Both the position numbers and the translations under genes were made by a program. Positions 1-8,378 of a stretch of 64,000 nucleotides of DNA are shown here, piece by piece. The notes under the pieces were generated by a model. That model was not told where the DNA came from, ran no database searches, and saw only the letters and a program-made list of their open reading frames with translations. Every line of letters begins with the position of its first letter. The stretch's first letter is position 1. This stretch comes from Methylobacterium dankookense (GTDB lineage: Bacteria > Pseudomonadota > Alphaproteobacteria > Rhizobiales > Beijerinckiaceae). The stretch spans positions 58,169 to 122,168 of the forward strand of contig NZ_CABFVH010000012.1 of NCBI RefSeq assembly GCF_902141855.1. Direction: 5' to 3'.

Positions 1-1364
1 TCCGCGAAGGCGGGTTCGACGGAGCGCTGCCAGCGGGCCTCGTAATCCGCGAGCAGTTCCTCCGCCCGCGAGCGGCCGGCGGCGACGATCGCCTCCAGCG
101 GCTGCAGGTACTGCGTCTCGTCGCGGCCCGATTCGTCGCGGCGCGCCCGTGCCTGCAGCCCGGCGCGGGCGATGGCGAGCGCCTCCGCCGCGACGGCGCC
201 GAGGCTGCGCCCGCCGCAGCCGCAGACCGGGGTGGCGAGGCCGAGGCGCGGCACCGTGGCGCGCATCGCCTCGCGCGTCTGCGCGCTCCAGCCCTTCACG
301 AGGTCGAGGACAGCGTCGAGGGCGGATTCATCGTAGAGCAGCCCGGTCCAGAAGGCGGCCTGGGCGGCGATCATGCCGGGCCCGCCGACATCGGAGCCCC
401 GCATCTCCAAGAAGCGCTTCAGGCGCACCTCGGGGAAGGCGGTGGAGGCGTGGTTCGCCCAGTCCGAGACGGTGGCGTACTCGCCGGGCAGTTGCGGCAG
501 CTTGCCGGCCATCAGGTCCCGGAAGGAGGCGCCCGAGACGTCGTGGTAGATGTCGCCGCGCTTGACGAAGTACATCGGCATGTCGAGCAGCCAGTCGACA
601 TAGCCCTCGTAGCCGAAGCCCGCCTCGAAGGCCCGCGGCAGCATGCCGGTGCGGTCGGCATCGGTGTCGCGCCAGATCTCGGAGCGGCGGGAGAGGTAGC
701 CGTTCGGCCGCCCGTCGGTGAAGGGGGAGTTGGCGAAGAGCGCGGTCGCCACCGGCTGAAGCGCCAGCGAGGCGCGCAGCTTGCGCACCATGTCGGATTC
801 GGAGGCGAAGTCGACGTTCACCTGCACGGTGGAGGTGCGCAGCATCATGTCGAGGCCCAGCGTGCCCACCTTCGGCATGTAGGCCGCCATGATGCGGTAG
901 CGGCTCTTGGGCATGACGGGCGTCTCCTCGCGCCGCCATTTCGGGCTCATGCCGAGGTCGAGGAAGCCGATGCCGAGGGGCTCGGCCACGCGCCTCACGG
1001 CGGCGAGGTGCTCGTCGAGCTCGCGCACCGTGGCGTGGACGTCGGGGAGCGCCGCGCCCGAGAGCTCGAACTGGCCGCCGGGCTCGATCGAGATCGCGCC
1101 GCCGGCCTCGGAATGCAGGCCGATGATGGTGCCGAGATCGGTGATCGGCTCCCAGCCGGTCTCGCGGGCGAGGCCGTCGAGGAGCGCGCGCACGCCGCGC
1201 TCGCCGGCATAGGGCACCGGCTCGCGGGTCTCGCGGTAGAAGGGGATCTTCTCGTGCTCGGTGCCGATCCGGAAGCGCTCGCGCGGCTTCTCGCCTTCGG
1301 CGAACCACGCGACCAATTCGGCACGCGTGGTGATCGGGGTCGAATCTGAGGTGTCGCGCGCCAT
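1..1364 (-). CDS. gshA: Glutamate--cysteine ligase (plant/alphaproteobacterial type), 3' end cut by window
   Basis: ATP-dependent ligation of glutamate to cysteine, the first step of cytoplasmic glutathione synthesis. About 454 codons are visible from ATG (MARDTSDSTPIT) and the frame is still open at base 1, so only the last few residues are missing. Signature stretches are FRIGTEHEKIPFYRETREPV near residue 32, SIEPGGQFELSGA near 90, DLGMSPKWRREETPVMPKSR near 130 and NVDFASESDMVRKLRASLAL near 185. This fits the redox-regulated plant-like GCL family of about 455 residues rather than the E. coli type. rsmE lies about 200 bp upstream on the same strand, so the two may be co-transcribed. The assignment is strong; only the stop codon lies outside the window. 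Confidence 0.93.
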   Translation of the reverse strand, partial: MARDTSDSTPITTRAELVAWFAEGEKPRERFRIGTEHEKIPFYRETREPVPYAGERGVRALLDGLARETGWEPITDLGTIIGLHSEAGGAISIEPGGQFELSGAALPDVHATVRELDEHLAAVRRVAEPLGIGFLDLGMSPKWRREETPVMPKSRYRIMAAYMPKVGTLGLDMMLRTSTVQVNVDFASESDMVRKLRASLALQPVATALFANSPFTDGRPNGYLSRRSEIWRDTDADRTGMLPRAFEAGFGYEGYVDWLLDMPMYFVKRGDIYHDVSGASFRDLMAGKLPQLPGEYATVSDWANHASTAFPEVRLKRFLEMRGSDVGGPGMIAAQAAFWTGLLYDESALDAVLDLVKGWSAQTREAMRATVPRLGLATPVCGCGGRSLGAVAAEALAIARAGLQARARRDESGRDETQYLQPLEAIVAAGRSRAEELLADYEARWQRSVEPAFA

Positions 1365-1565
1365 GCGCCGCCCGTCCGTAACGTCGGTGGTGTGCGGGAA
1401 GGGACACGCACCGGCGAGCCAGGGTCATGCCCGTCGCACGGGATGTCGTGCGCTTAATCCAGCGGACAAGGCGGGACAACGCGGGCGCCCAGGCACACCA
1501 CGCTCCGCGGCGCAGGGGCGGGCTCCCGCCGGGCCGCGCGGTGTGCGTTCGCGCACATGAGGCGG

Positions 1566-2318
1566 TCAGCGCGCGTCGCCGAGCACCGCCTGGACGAGGG
1601 CGAGCACCGCGACCGCCGCCGTGTCCGCCCGCAGGATGCGGGGACCGAGCGAGAGGGCCACCGTGTTCGGGCGCTCCCGGATGCGCGCACGCTCCTCCTC
1701 CGAGAACCCGCCCTCGGGCCCGACGAGCACGGCGAGCGGCGGGGGCGCCGCCGGATCCGCCGCGCCGCGGAGCGCCGCGACCGGATCGGAGACGGGCGCG
1801 TCCTCGTCGCAGAACACGAGAAGGCGCTCTGGCGAGAGGGCATCGAGGGCGTCCGGCAGGCGCACGGCCTCGGCGAGGTCGGGAATCGCCAGGATCCCGC
1901 ATTGCTCGGCCGCCTCGATCGCGTTGGCGCGCAGGCGGTCCAGGTTGATCCGCTCCCCTTGCGTGTAGCGGGTGAAGACCGGCCGGATCGTGCCCGCCCC
2001 CAGCTCGACCGCCTTCTGCGCCAGATAGTCGAGCCGCGCGCTCTTCAGGGGCGCGAACAGGTAATGCAGGTCGGCCCGCGCGGTCTGCGCCCGGACCCGC
2101 TCCGCCACGTCGAGATCCGCGCTCTTGCGGCCGGAGGGGGCGAGGCTCGCCCGCCACTCGCCATCGCGGCCGTTGAACAGCAGCACCGGGTCCTCGGGCT
2201 TCCGCCGCAGGACGTTGAGGAGGTAGTTCGCCTGCGCCCGGTCGAGGGGCAGGCGCGCGCCCGCGCGCAGGTCCGCCTCCACGAAGAGGCGGGGCGCGGT
2301 GAAATCGTAGGCCGGCAT
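1566..2318 (-). CDS. rsmE: 16S rRNA (uracil-1498-N3)-methyltransferase RsmE
   Basis: SPOUT-class SAM-dependent methyltransferase that modifies U1498 of 16S rRNA in the assembled 30S subunit. The 250-residue length matches the family. The C-terminal knot motifs are clear: LVGPEGGFSEEE near residue 195 and LSLGPRILRADTA near 225. The middle carries the typical KSARLDYLAQKAVELGAG segment and the N-terminus a PUA-like RLFVEADL region. The ATG at 2318 (MPAYDFTAPRLF) was preferred over an upstream in-frame start because homologous proteins begin just before the RLFV strand. It sits upstream of gshA on the same strand. Confidence 0.92.
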   Translation of the reverse strand: MPAYDFTAPRLFVEADLRAGARLPLDRAQANYLLNVLRRKPEDPVLLFNGRDGEWRASLAPSGRKSADLDVAERVRAQTARADLHYLFAPLKSARLDYLAQKAVELGAGTIRPVFTRYTQGERINLDRLRANAIEAAEQCGILAIPDLAEAVRLPDALDALSPERLLVFCDEDAPVSDPVAALRGAADPAAPPPLAVLVGPEGGFSEEERARIRERPNTVALSLGPRILRADTAAVAVLALVQAVLGDAR

Positions 2319-2604
2319 GGCGGTCTGGTCGCGCGCGGGGGCCGCCCTGTCAACGCACCGATCGAGATGTTGCCGAAAGGTTACGCGGCCGGAATTTGAA
2401 GGCCTTGCCAACAGCAGCACGCGTGCGGGGGCGCGTGTGGGGCTCGCCGCTCGATTGACGCCACATTCCTATGGCGAAGCAAAGCCCAGACAACGCAACC
2501 GAGACAACACGGCCGGCAGCCGCCGGAGGATCCGGCCGGGGCCCCGCGTCCCGCGGATCCGGCACGAGAAACGGCCCCGGCGGGCGGATCAGGAGACGAG
2601 GCGC

Positions 2605-3069
2605 ATGGCATTCCGGACCTTCGCACTGGCGGCTGCGGCGCTCGCCGGCTGCACCCTGCTCAACGCTGCGGCCTTCGCCCAGTCGGCGGAGTGCGGCGCC
2701 ATCCAGAAGACGCTGGAAGAGCGCAAGACTCTCGTCCAGCGGGCGAACACGGCCTCGAGCGCGAAGAAGAAGATGACGCCCGGCGAGGCCTGCGCCCTGT
2801 TCGGCAAGATGCAGGCGAACGGCCTGGCGGGCATCAAGTGGATCGAGGCCAACAAGGAATGGTGCCAGATCCCCGATTCCTTCACGGACGGCTTCAAGGC
2901 CGACCACCAGAAGGTCGTCGGCATCAAGACCAAGATCTGCGGCATGGCCGCCCAGGCCGCCAAGATGGAGGCCCAGGCCAAGGCCCAGGCGGCGAATGGC
3001 GGCGGCGGCGGCCTCCTCGGCGGCCCCGGCCTGACCGGCGCCTTCAAGCTGCCGCAGGGCGCGCTCTGA
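2605..3069 (+). CDS. Small secreted protein of unknown function
   Basis: 154 residues with a clear signal peptide (hydrophobic residues 5-22, likely cleavage after AFAQ). Four cysteines follow in the mature part (ECGAI, EACALF, EWCQI, KICGM), which suggests two disulfides in a helical periplasmic protein. The C-terminal third is rich in Ala, Gln and Lys and then Gly (QAKAQAANGGGGG). An AGGAG box lies at 2591-2595, about nine bases before the ATG, which fixes the start. It is expressed away from rsmE, and a double-hairpin repeat follows its stop. No known domain was recognised. Confidence 0.75.
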   Translation: MAFRTFALAAAALAGCTLLNAAAFAQSAECGAIQKTLEERKTLVQRANTASSAKKKMTPGEACALFGKMQANGLAGIKWIEANKEWCQIPDSFTDGFKADHQKVVGIKTKICGMAAQAAKMEAQAKAQAANGGGGGLLGGPGLTGAFKLPQGAL

Positions 3070-3100
3070 GCCGGATCCGGGATCGGACGTGCCTGCCGCG

Positions 3101-3204
3101 AGAGCATTTTCCACGGAGGTGGTTGCCGGTTCCGTGGGAGAAAATGCGGCACAATCCATCAGAGAGAGCATGTTCCGTGATCCAAGGATCGTGGAACGTG
3201 CTCT
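3101..3204. repeat. Double-hairpin intergenic repeat, copy A
   Basis: Two adjacent hairpins. Hairpin 1 pairs GCATTTT (3104-3110) with AAAATGC (3141-3147) and CCACGGA (3111-3117) with TCCGTGG (3131-3137), around a loop containing GGTTGCCGGT. Hairpin 2 pairs AGAGCATGTTCC (3165-3176) with GGAACGTGCTCT (3193-3204), including one G-T pair. Related copies lie at 14622-14726, near 42664-42749 and at 63411-63510. The element ends six bases before the GTG start of ubiA. Confidence 0.85.
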
Positions 3205-3210
3205 AGCGGC

Positions 3211-4155
3211 GTGAGCGAGGCGGGCGACGGTCGCGTCGCCGATGCGGTGGCGGGCCATTGGGTCGACCGGCTCGCCCCGCGGGGCGCCCGCCCCTATCTG
3301 CGGCTCGCCCGGATCGACCGGCCGATCGGCTGGTGGCTGCTGGTCCTGCCCTGCTGGTGGTCCGCGGCGCTCGCGGCGACCCATGCCGGCCGGCCCTGGC
3401 CGGACCCCTGGCACCTGCTGCTCTTCCTCGTCGGCGCCGTGGCCATGCGGGGCGCGGGCTCGACCTACAACGACATCGCCGACCGCGACCTCGACGCGCA
3501 GGTCGAGCGCACGCGCTCGCGGCCCCTGCCCTCGGGCCAGGTGCGGCCGCGCGCCGCCGCGCTGTTCCTGGTCGCCCAGGCGCTCGTCGGCCTCGCGGTG
3601 CTGGTGCAGTTCAATGCGGGCGCGATCCTGATCGGCCTGTGCTCGCTGCTGCCGGTGGCGGTCTACCCGTTCATGAAGCGGGTGATGTCGATGCCGCAGG
3701 CCGTGCTCGGCCTCGCCTTCGCCTGGGGCGCGCTGATGGGCTGGGCGGCGGTGTTCGGCCGGCTCGATGCGGCGCCCCTGCTGCTCTACGCGGGCAGCGT
3801 CGCCTGGGTGATCGGCTACGACACGATCTACGCGGTGCAGGACATCGAGGACGACGAGATCGCCGGGATCCGCTCCTCGGCCCGCCTGTTCGGGGATCAC
3901 CTGAAGACGATGGTCGCCCTGTGCTACGGGCTTGCCGCGCTCCTCGTGGCGCTGGCGGTGCACGCCGCGGGCGGCGGGGCACTGGCCTGGGCGGGTGCCC
4001 TCGCCTTCGCCGGGCATCTCGCCTGGCAGGTCGGGCATCTGCGCCCGCGCGACGGCCTGGGCGCGCTCACGCTGTTCCGCTCGAATCGCGGGGCGGGGCT
4101 GATCCTGTTCGCAGGCCTCGCCGCCGACACGCTGGCCCGCGGCTGGATGCCGTAG
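3211..4155 (+). CDS. ubiA: 4-hydroxybenzoate polyprenyltransferase UbiA
   Basis: Membrane prenyltransferase that attaches a polyprenyl chain to 4-hydroxybenzoate in ubiquinone synthesis. The 314-residue protein has multiple membrane helices. It shows both Asp-rich prenyl-diphosphate motifs: NDIADRDLDAQVERTRSRPL near residue 90, and DTIYAVQDIEDDEIAG near 205. The N-terminal RIDRPIGWWLLVLPCWWSA segment is also typical. The start used is GTG at 3211, directly after repeat copy A and without a Shine-Dalgarno sequence; a second in-frame GTG at 3247 is possible. The gene stands alone, converging with the gene at 4174. Confidence 0.93.
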   Translation: MSEAGDGRVADAVAGHWVDRLAPRGARPYLRLARIDRPIGWWLLVLPCWWSAALAATHAGRPWPDPWHLLLFLVGAVAMRGAGSTYNDIADRDLDAQVERTRSRPLPSGQVRPRAAALFLVAQALVGLAVLVQFNAGAILIGLCSLLPVAVYPFMKRVMSMPQAVLGLAFAWGALMGWAAVFGRLDAAPLLLYAGSVAWVIGYDTIYAVQDIEDDEIAGIRSSARLFGDHLKTMVALCYGLAALLVALAVHAAGGGALAWAGALAFAGHLAWQVGHLRPRDGLGALTLFRSNRGAGLILFAGLAADTLARGWMP

Positions 4156-4173
4156 GCCCCGCCTCGAAGAGGC

Positions 4174-4698
4174 TCAGTTCCGGGCGATGATCTCCTTCTC
4201 GCCGCGGTGGATCAGCGGGCGCACCGGCAACCGGCCGGTCTTGCGGCGCACGAGGAAGCGCGGGCGGCGGTCGCAGAGCGAGCCGTGGCGGCGGCGCATG
4301 CGGGTGCGTCCGAGGGCGAGCCGGCCGACCTGCTGCGAGACCGGGCTCAGGGCGCCGTCCTCGCGGACGATCATCCGCACGAGGCCGGCCTTGGCGGCGG
4401 CGTCGCGCCACACGGCCACGACCTCGTCCTCGCCGAACGGCCCGAGCTCGGAGAAGGTCGCGCCCTCCGCATCGGTGAGGAGGAGGACGAAGCGGTCCTC
4501 GCCGCATTCCTCGCTCTCCTCCGTGGCGAAGGCGAGGGCGATGCCGGCGGGCTTGGGGCCCTGCCCGCCGCCGAAGATCGGCAGGCGGCTCACGGTCAGC
4601 TCCGGGAGGGGACCGACGACGCCGTCCTGGCAGAGATGTTCGTGCCGGCTCCGGTCGATCATGCGCTCAGTGTTCATCTGCCTGATGCCCTGTTGCAA
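4174..4698 (-). CDS. Conserved hypothetical protein, DUF6101-like
   Basis: About 174 residues from a TTG at 4698, preceded by AGAGG; an ATG at 4677 would give 167. The protein opens with a polar segment, then LPIFGGGQGPKPAGIALAF. It has an acidic middle (FATEESEECGEDRFVLLLTD) and a very basic C-terminus (RTRMRRRHGSLCDRRPRFLVRRKTG written as its key features: many Arg, one Cys). It resembles, from memory, a family of unknown function seen mainly in Methylobacterium and Bradyrhizobium. No catalytic motif, signal peptide or membrane segment is visible. No function can be given. Confidence 0.65.
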   Translation of the reverse strand: MQQGIRQMNTERMIDRSRHEHLCQDGVVGPLPELTVSRLPIFGGGQGPKPAGIALAFATEESEECGEDRFVLLLTDAEGATFSELGPFGEDEVVAVWRDAAAKAGLVRMIVREDGALSPVSQQVGRLALGRTRMRRRHGSLCDRRPRFLVRRKTGRLPVRPLIHRGEKEIIARN

Positions 4699-5025
4699 GT
4701 GGCGACCTCTGTCGGGCCGTCCGTTATGCAGGGGAGATTGCCCTCAGATCTCCTCCGGGCGGCTTAAGAGCCAGAGTTAAGCGAGTCTGGACTGGCGCTT
4801 GATGCGCGGAATGCTCAACGCTTCCTTGCCCCGATCCGGCGGATGCGCGGCATCGGTGCCGCGGCCGCGTGTGGCATCGCGATCCTTGTGACCCTTCGCA
4901 GCGCACCTTAGAACGGGTGCAGCGCCGGATTCCCGTCCCGTTCCAGGCCCCGCGCCGGGCGACCGGTCGACCCGGCCTTCCGTGTCAGGTCGCCGCCGAT
5001 GCCCTCGAACACGATACGGACCGCG

Positions 5026-5856
5026 ATGACCGAACCGCTCCCCGCCGACGCCGTATCCGACCTGATGCCGGCGCTGCGCGACGTGATCCGCGAGGCGGCC
5101 GACCTGGCCCTGCCCTATTTCCGCGAGGGCGGCCACACCACGGCCCGGGTCTGGTCGAAGGCCGGCGGCTCGCCGGTGACCGAGGCCGACGTCACCGTCG
5201 ACACCTTCCTGAAGATCCGCCTGAGCGAGCTGGTGCCGCAGGCCGCGTGGCTCTCCGAGGAGACGCAGGACGACCCCGCCCGGATCGGGCAGGACCTCGT
5301 CTGGATCGTCGACCCGATCGACGGGACGCGGGCCTTCCTCTCGGGCCATCCCGACTGGTCGATCGCCGTGGCGCTGCTGTCGCGGGGCGAGCCGCTGCTC
5401 GGCGTCGTCAACGCGCCGGCGCTTCAGGTCTCCTACGAGGCGGTGCGGGGGCAAGGCGCCACGCGCAACGGCGCGGCGATCGCAGTCTCGGCGCGGGAGG
5501 GCCTGAACGGCGCGCGCGTGACCGGGCCGAAGCCGATGTTCGACCGGCTGCAGCGCGGCGTCGACCGCGGCGGCGCGCCGGCCGATTTCCACCTGATCGA
5601 GCGGATTCCCTCGCTGGCGCTGCGCCTCGTGCGCGTGGCCGAGGGCGCGATCGATGTCGGGCTCGTCACCGCCAATGCCCGGGACTGGGATCTCGCGGGG
5701 GCCGACCTGATCCTGCGCGAGGCCGGCGGCTTCGTCTGCGACCTCGCCGGCCGCATGCCGGCCTACAACCAGCCGGATCCGGTGCACGGGGAGCTCGTCG
5801 CGGTGACGGGCCCCTTGCGCGATCCGGCGCTGGCGGCCTGGGCCGGCGGCGCCTGA
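5026..5856 (+). CDS. cysQ: 3'(2'),5'-bisphosphate nucleotidase / inositol monophosphatase family
   Basis: Mg2+-dependent phosphatase of the IMPase superfamily, probably hydrolysing 3'-phosphoadenosine 5'-phosphate or a sugar/inositol phosphate in the cytoplasm. Metal-site motifs are complete: LSEETQDD, DPIDGTRAF with SGHPDWSIAVAL, and WDLAGADLILREAGG. The ATG at 5026 (MTEPLPADA) was chosen; an in-frame ATG at 4999 would add nine residues and neither has a strong ribosome site. CysQ, HisN and SuhB paralogues share these motifs. The CysQ name rests on overall resemblance and is less certain than the family. Confidence 0.8.
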   Translation: MTEPLPADAVSDLMPALRDVIREAADLALPYFREGGHTTARVWSKAGGSPVTEADVTVDTFLKIRLSELVPQAAWLSEETQDDPARIGQDLVWIVDPIDGTRAFLSGHPDWSIAVALLSRGEPLLGVVNAPALQVSYEAVRGQGATRNGAAIAVSAREGLNGARVTGPKPMFDRLQRGVDRGGAPADFHLIERIPSLALRLVRVAEGAIDVGLVTANARDWDLAGADLILREAGGFVCDLAGRMPAYNQPDPVHGELVAVTGPLRDPALAAWAGGA

Positions 5857-5905
5857 GGGCGCCGCGAGCCGCGGATTCCCGATTTTTCGGAAAGAAGACC
5901 GACCG

Positions 5906-6136
5906 TCAGGCCGCCTCGCGCAAGGTGAGCGCGGCGGGGGCGAGGCCGAGGCGCTCGGCCAGATGCCAGCGCAGCTCGCGCTGCGAGTGGTAGTCGTAGG
6001 AACGGTCGATGAGATGGCTGAGATCAGCCTTGCGATGACCGGGCTGGGCCGCCTCGTTGAGGCTGCGCACCCGGAAGGTCGGCGCGTCGGTGACGGGCGA
6101 CCGCGCGCCGCGACGGCGCGTGAACTCGAACAACAT
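5906..6136 (-). CDS. Small basic protein of unknown function
   Basis: 76 residues starting MLFEFTRRRGARSP. The middle is basic and polar; the C-terminal half (SYDYHSQRELRWHLAERLGL) looks helical and is rich in His and Arg. An AAGAAAAG stretch precedes the ATG at 6136 and may serve as a ribosome site. It converges with the phosphatase gene and sits upstream of cspA on the same strand. Codon use is normal for the window, which supports a real gene. No domain was recognised. Confidence 0.5.
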   Translation of the reverse strand: MLFEFTRRRGARSPVTDAPTFRVRSLNEAAQPGHRKADLSHLIDRSYDYHSQRELRWHLAERLGLAPAALTLREAA

Positions 6137-6349
6137 GTCTTTTCTTGATTCTCTTTCGTGTGGCGCAGGTGATACCCGGGCCGTCATGCGGCCGGACCCT
6201 GCGACGTCAGCGTTTTGTATCTGATGTGCCGTCCGGCGCGACCGGTCCCGGAGGACGGCAGCGTCGGATGGTTTTCGTGGCGTGGCGCCGGCCTTGGCTC
6301 AGGCCGTGGGTCGGGCCCCGCCAGGGGGCCCGCCTCAGTGGCCGGAGGC

Positions 6350-6559
6350 TCAGGCAGCCTGGAGGTTGCCGGCCGCGTCCTTGCCGCTGCGCTTGTCGGG
6401 CACGATCTCGTAAGAGATCTTCTGGCCCTCGACGAGATTCCGCATCCCGGCGCGCTCGACGGCGGAGATGTGGACGAACACGTCCTTGCCGCCATCGTCC
6501 GGCTGGATGAAGCCGAAGCCCTTGGTCTCGTTGAACCACTTCACGGTGCCAGTATTCAC
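6350..6559 (-). CDS. cspA: Cold-shock protein (CspA family)
   Basis: 69-residue single cold-shock domain that binds single-stranded RNA/DNA. Both RNP motifs are present: KGFGFIQ (RNP1, residues 13-19) and VFVHISAV (RNP2, near 27-34), and the family opening TGTVKWFN. The start is GTG at 6559, preceded by GAGG at a suitable distance. A leader of more than 100 bases without another gene lies upstream, as is usual for cold-shock genes whose 5' UTR controls translation. Several paralogues are expected in such genomes, so the numbered name is uncertain. Confidence 0.93.
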   Translation of the reverse strand: MNTGTVKWFNETKGFGFIQPDDGGKDVFVHISAVERAGMRNLVEGQKISYEIVPDKRSGKDAAGNLQAA

Positions 6560-6874
6560 GTATAGTACCTCGTGTCGTCCATGAGACGATCGTTCGCTCG
6601 CCCGGGAGCGCGCGGTTCGACGTCCTCAGAAAGTCTTGCAGAGCTGGCGGGGCACGAGACGCTCAACCTTCAGAAGCGTCGGTCTCGGTGCTTGGCCCCC
6701 CGGAGCCTTATCTAGGCGTTCCTTGCGGCTGCAACAAGGCGAAGGCCCGATCCAATTTCCCGGCGCGGCTGCGGCCTTTCGGCCGCCCGGGGGCGCCCGG
6801 CCCTGTGAATCGGCGCTGGCGCGGTGCATATTGGGGCACGCGTTCAGGCAGTTAGACGATCTCTCAGGCGGTCC
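6560..6874. other. Intergenic region, divergent promoters
   Basis: 315 bases between the start of the cold-shock gene (minus) and the hypothetical gene at 6875 (plus). It must hold the promoters of both and the cold-shock 5' leader. I see no convincing operator, RNA gene or extra coding frame. Confidence 0.5.
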
Positions 6875-7264
6875 ATGGCAGGCATCTCGGTTTCGTTGGA
6901 AGGGGCCAACATCCAGCTCTCCTTCCAGAAGGACGATCAGGCGACGGCGGTGGTGATGGATGCCCGGGCAGCCCGCGCGCTGGTGCGCGCCGTGGGCCAG
7001 CTTCTCACCGCCATCGACGAGACCGAGGAACCCGACCTGCCCGAGGACCTGAGCGAGGAGGAGGTCGCCATGCTCGACGTCACCTCCTCGGCAATCGAGG
7101 TCGGCACCGACGAGCAGGGCCAGGCCGTCGTCGCGCTGCAGGCCGGCGCCCTGCCGCCCTTCCAGCTGCGCCTGACGGACGAAGAGGCCCGCCACGTCGC
7201 GACGAGCCTCTCCGAGATCCTGAACGCCCCGCGCGACGTGCGCGCCTCGCACGGCGGCCACTGA
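6875..7264 (+). CDS. Conserved hypothetical protein
   Basis: 129 residues starting MAGISVSLEGANIQLSF. The protein is strongly acidic in the middle (DETEEPDLPEDLSEEEVAML) and ends RASHGGH. Alternating hydrophobic strands and a helix with DEEARHVATSLSEIL suggest a small compact cytoplasmic fold. No signal peptide or membrane helix is present. The ATG at 6875 was preferred over an in-frame one 51 bases upstream because the upstream extension is Arg-rich and looks like chance translation. Function unknown. Confidence 0.6.
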   Translation: MAGISVSLEGANIQLSFQKDDQATAVVMDARAARALVRAVGQLLTAIDETEEPDLPEDLSEEEVAMLDVTSSAIEVGTDEQGQAVVALQAGALPPFQLRLTDEEARHVATSLSEILNAPRDVRASHGGH

Positions 7265-7306
7265 CGGCGAATGCCCCTTCCCCGCCGAGGGGAAAGGGCC
7301 GGTTGG

Positions 7307-7513
7307 CTACATCCGCGGGCCGGGATCGGTCGGCTGGCCCGGGAACACGTCGGGCTCGGAGCCGGGCCCGCCGGGCTCGTCGATGCCGGGATCGTTGACC
7401 GGATAGGGCGTGCGCGGCCCGGTCGGCCCGATATCGGGCAGCTCGTCGGGCTGGGGCGGGGGCGGCAGGTCGCCGGGCGTGGGATCGGGCGTCGGAAGGC
7501 CGGGATTGGCCAT
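7307..7513 (-). CDS. Small proline-rich protein of unknown function
   Basis: 68 residues, almost a quarter proline (DPTPGDLPPPPQPDELPDIG), with many Gly and Asp and no hydrophobic core. It is probably intrinsically disordered. A GGAG box about nine bases before the ATG at 7513 supports translation. Short Pro/Gly/Asp-rich proteins of this kind are often annotated in Methylobacterium genomes, but no role is known to me. It diverges from the DJ-1/PfpI gene. Its low sequence complexity makes the call uncertain. Confidence 0.5.
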   Translation of the reverse strand: MANPGLPTPDPTPGDLPPPPQPDELPDIGPTGPRTPYPVNDPGIDEPGGPGSEPDVFPGQPTDPGPRM

Positions 7514-7672
7514 GCGCGCATCTCCGTGGCTGTCGGGGGATGCCGAATCAACGGATCGGCGCTCCGAGGGGTTCCAGGGTCCGCCCCTCTGCAGGGCAGG
7601 CCTGCCGGGAACAGGCGGAACGGGCCGTGTCCCGCCTCGTTGCACCGGACACGACCGACAGGAGACGCCAGA

Positions 7673-8251
7673 ATGCCCGACATCAGACAGGCCAAGGTCC
7701 TCATCCTCGCCACCGACGGCTTCGAGGAGACGGAGCTGACCGTGCCGCAGGCGAAGCTCAAGGAAGCCGGCGCCACGGTGCATGTGGTCGCCCCGAAATC
7801 GCGCGAGGCGAAGCCGTCGATCCGCGGCTGGGACAAGACCGATTGGGGCAAGAACGTCGCGGTCGACCACGATCTGGAGGAGATCGATCCTTCGGCCTAC
7901 GACGTGCTCGTCCTGCCGGGCGGCCAGATCAACCCGGATAAGCTGCGCCTCGAGGCGAAGGCGCTGGAGGTGATCAAGGGCTTCCTCACCTCCGGCAAGG
8001 TGGTGGCCGCGATCTGCCACGCGCCCTGGCTGCTGATCGAGGCGGGCGCGGTGAAGGACCGCGACGTGACCTCGTTCAGCTCGATCCGGACGGACATGGT
8101 CAATGCGGGCGGCCGCTGGCACGACAAGGCGGTGGTGACCGACCACGGCATCATCACCAGCCGCAACCCCGGCGACCTCGACGCCTTCTGCGCCAAGATC
8201 ATCGAGGAGGTCCGGGAGGGCCGCCACGAGCCGCGCCAGCTCGCGGCCTGA
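7673..8251 (+). CDS. DJ-1/PfpI family protein, type 1 glutamine amidotransferase-like
   Basis: 192 residues of the DJ-1/PfpI fold. The nucleophile elbow is AICHAPWLL near residue 112 (Cys followed by His), and the preceding strand carries DVLVLPGGQINPDKLR. The family includes glyoxalase III/protein deglycase (YajL, YhbO, PfpI) that repair glycated proteins and nucleotides, so a stress or detoxification role is likely but not proven. The start is ATG at 7673 with an AGGAGA box at 7660-7665. A strong terminator follows at 8273. The gene appears monocistronic. Confidence 0.87.
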   Translation: MPDIRQAKVLILATDGFEETELTVPQAKLKEAGATVHVVAPKSREAKPSIRGWDKTDWGKNVAVDHDLEEIDPSAYDVLVLPGGQINPDKLRLEAKALEVIKGFLTSGKVVAAICHAPWLLIEAGAVKDRDVTSFSSIRTDMVNAGGRWHDKAVVTDHGIITSRNPGDLDAFCAKIIEEVREGRHEPRQLAA

Positions 8252-8272
8252 CATCTCCGCACCGGAAACGAG

Positions 8273-8305
8273 AAAGGCCCGCACGCCGTGGCGTGCGGGC
8301 CTTTT
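8273..8305 (+). terminator. Rho-independent terminator
   Basis: Perfect 15-bp stem AAAGGCCCGCACGCC (8273-8287) / GGCGTGCGGGCCTTT (8290-8304) with a two-base gap, followed by T residues. It begins 21 bases after the DJ-1/PfpI stop. Confidence 0.9.
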
Positions 8306-8346
8306 CCCTATCGAGATACCGGTTCGCCGCGCGCGCGGCGGACCGC

Positions 8347-8371
8347 GGAGGTTCCGGGGACTGGAACCTCC
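8347..8371 (-). terminator. Hairpin terminator of the L,D-transpeptidase gene
   Basis: Perfect 9-bp stem GGAGGTTCC (8347-8355) / GGAACCTCC (8363-8371) with a 7-base loop, eight bases past the stop of the minus-strand gene. No long T-run follows, so it may be a weak or Rho-assisted terminator. Confidence 0.6.
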
Positions 8372-8378
8372 GCAGACC

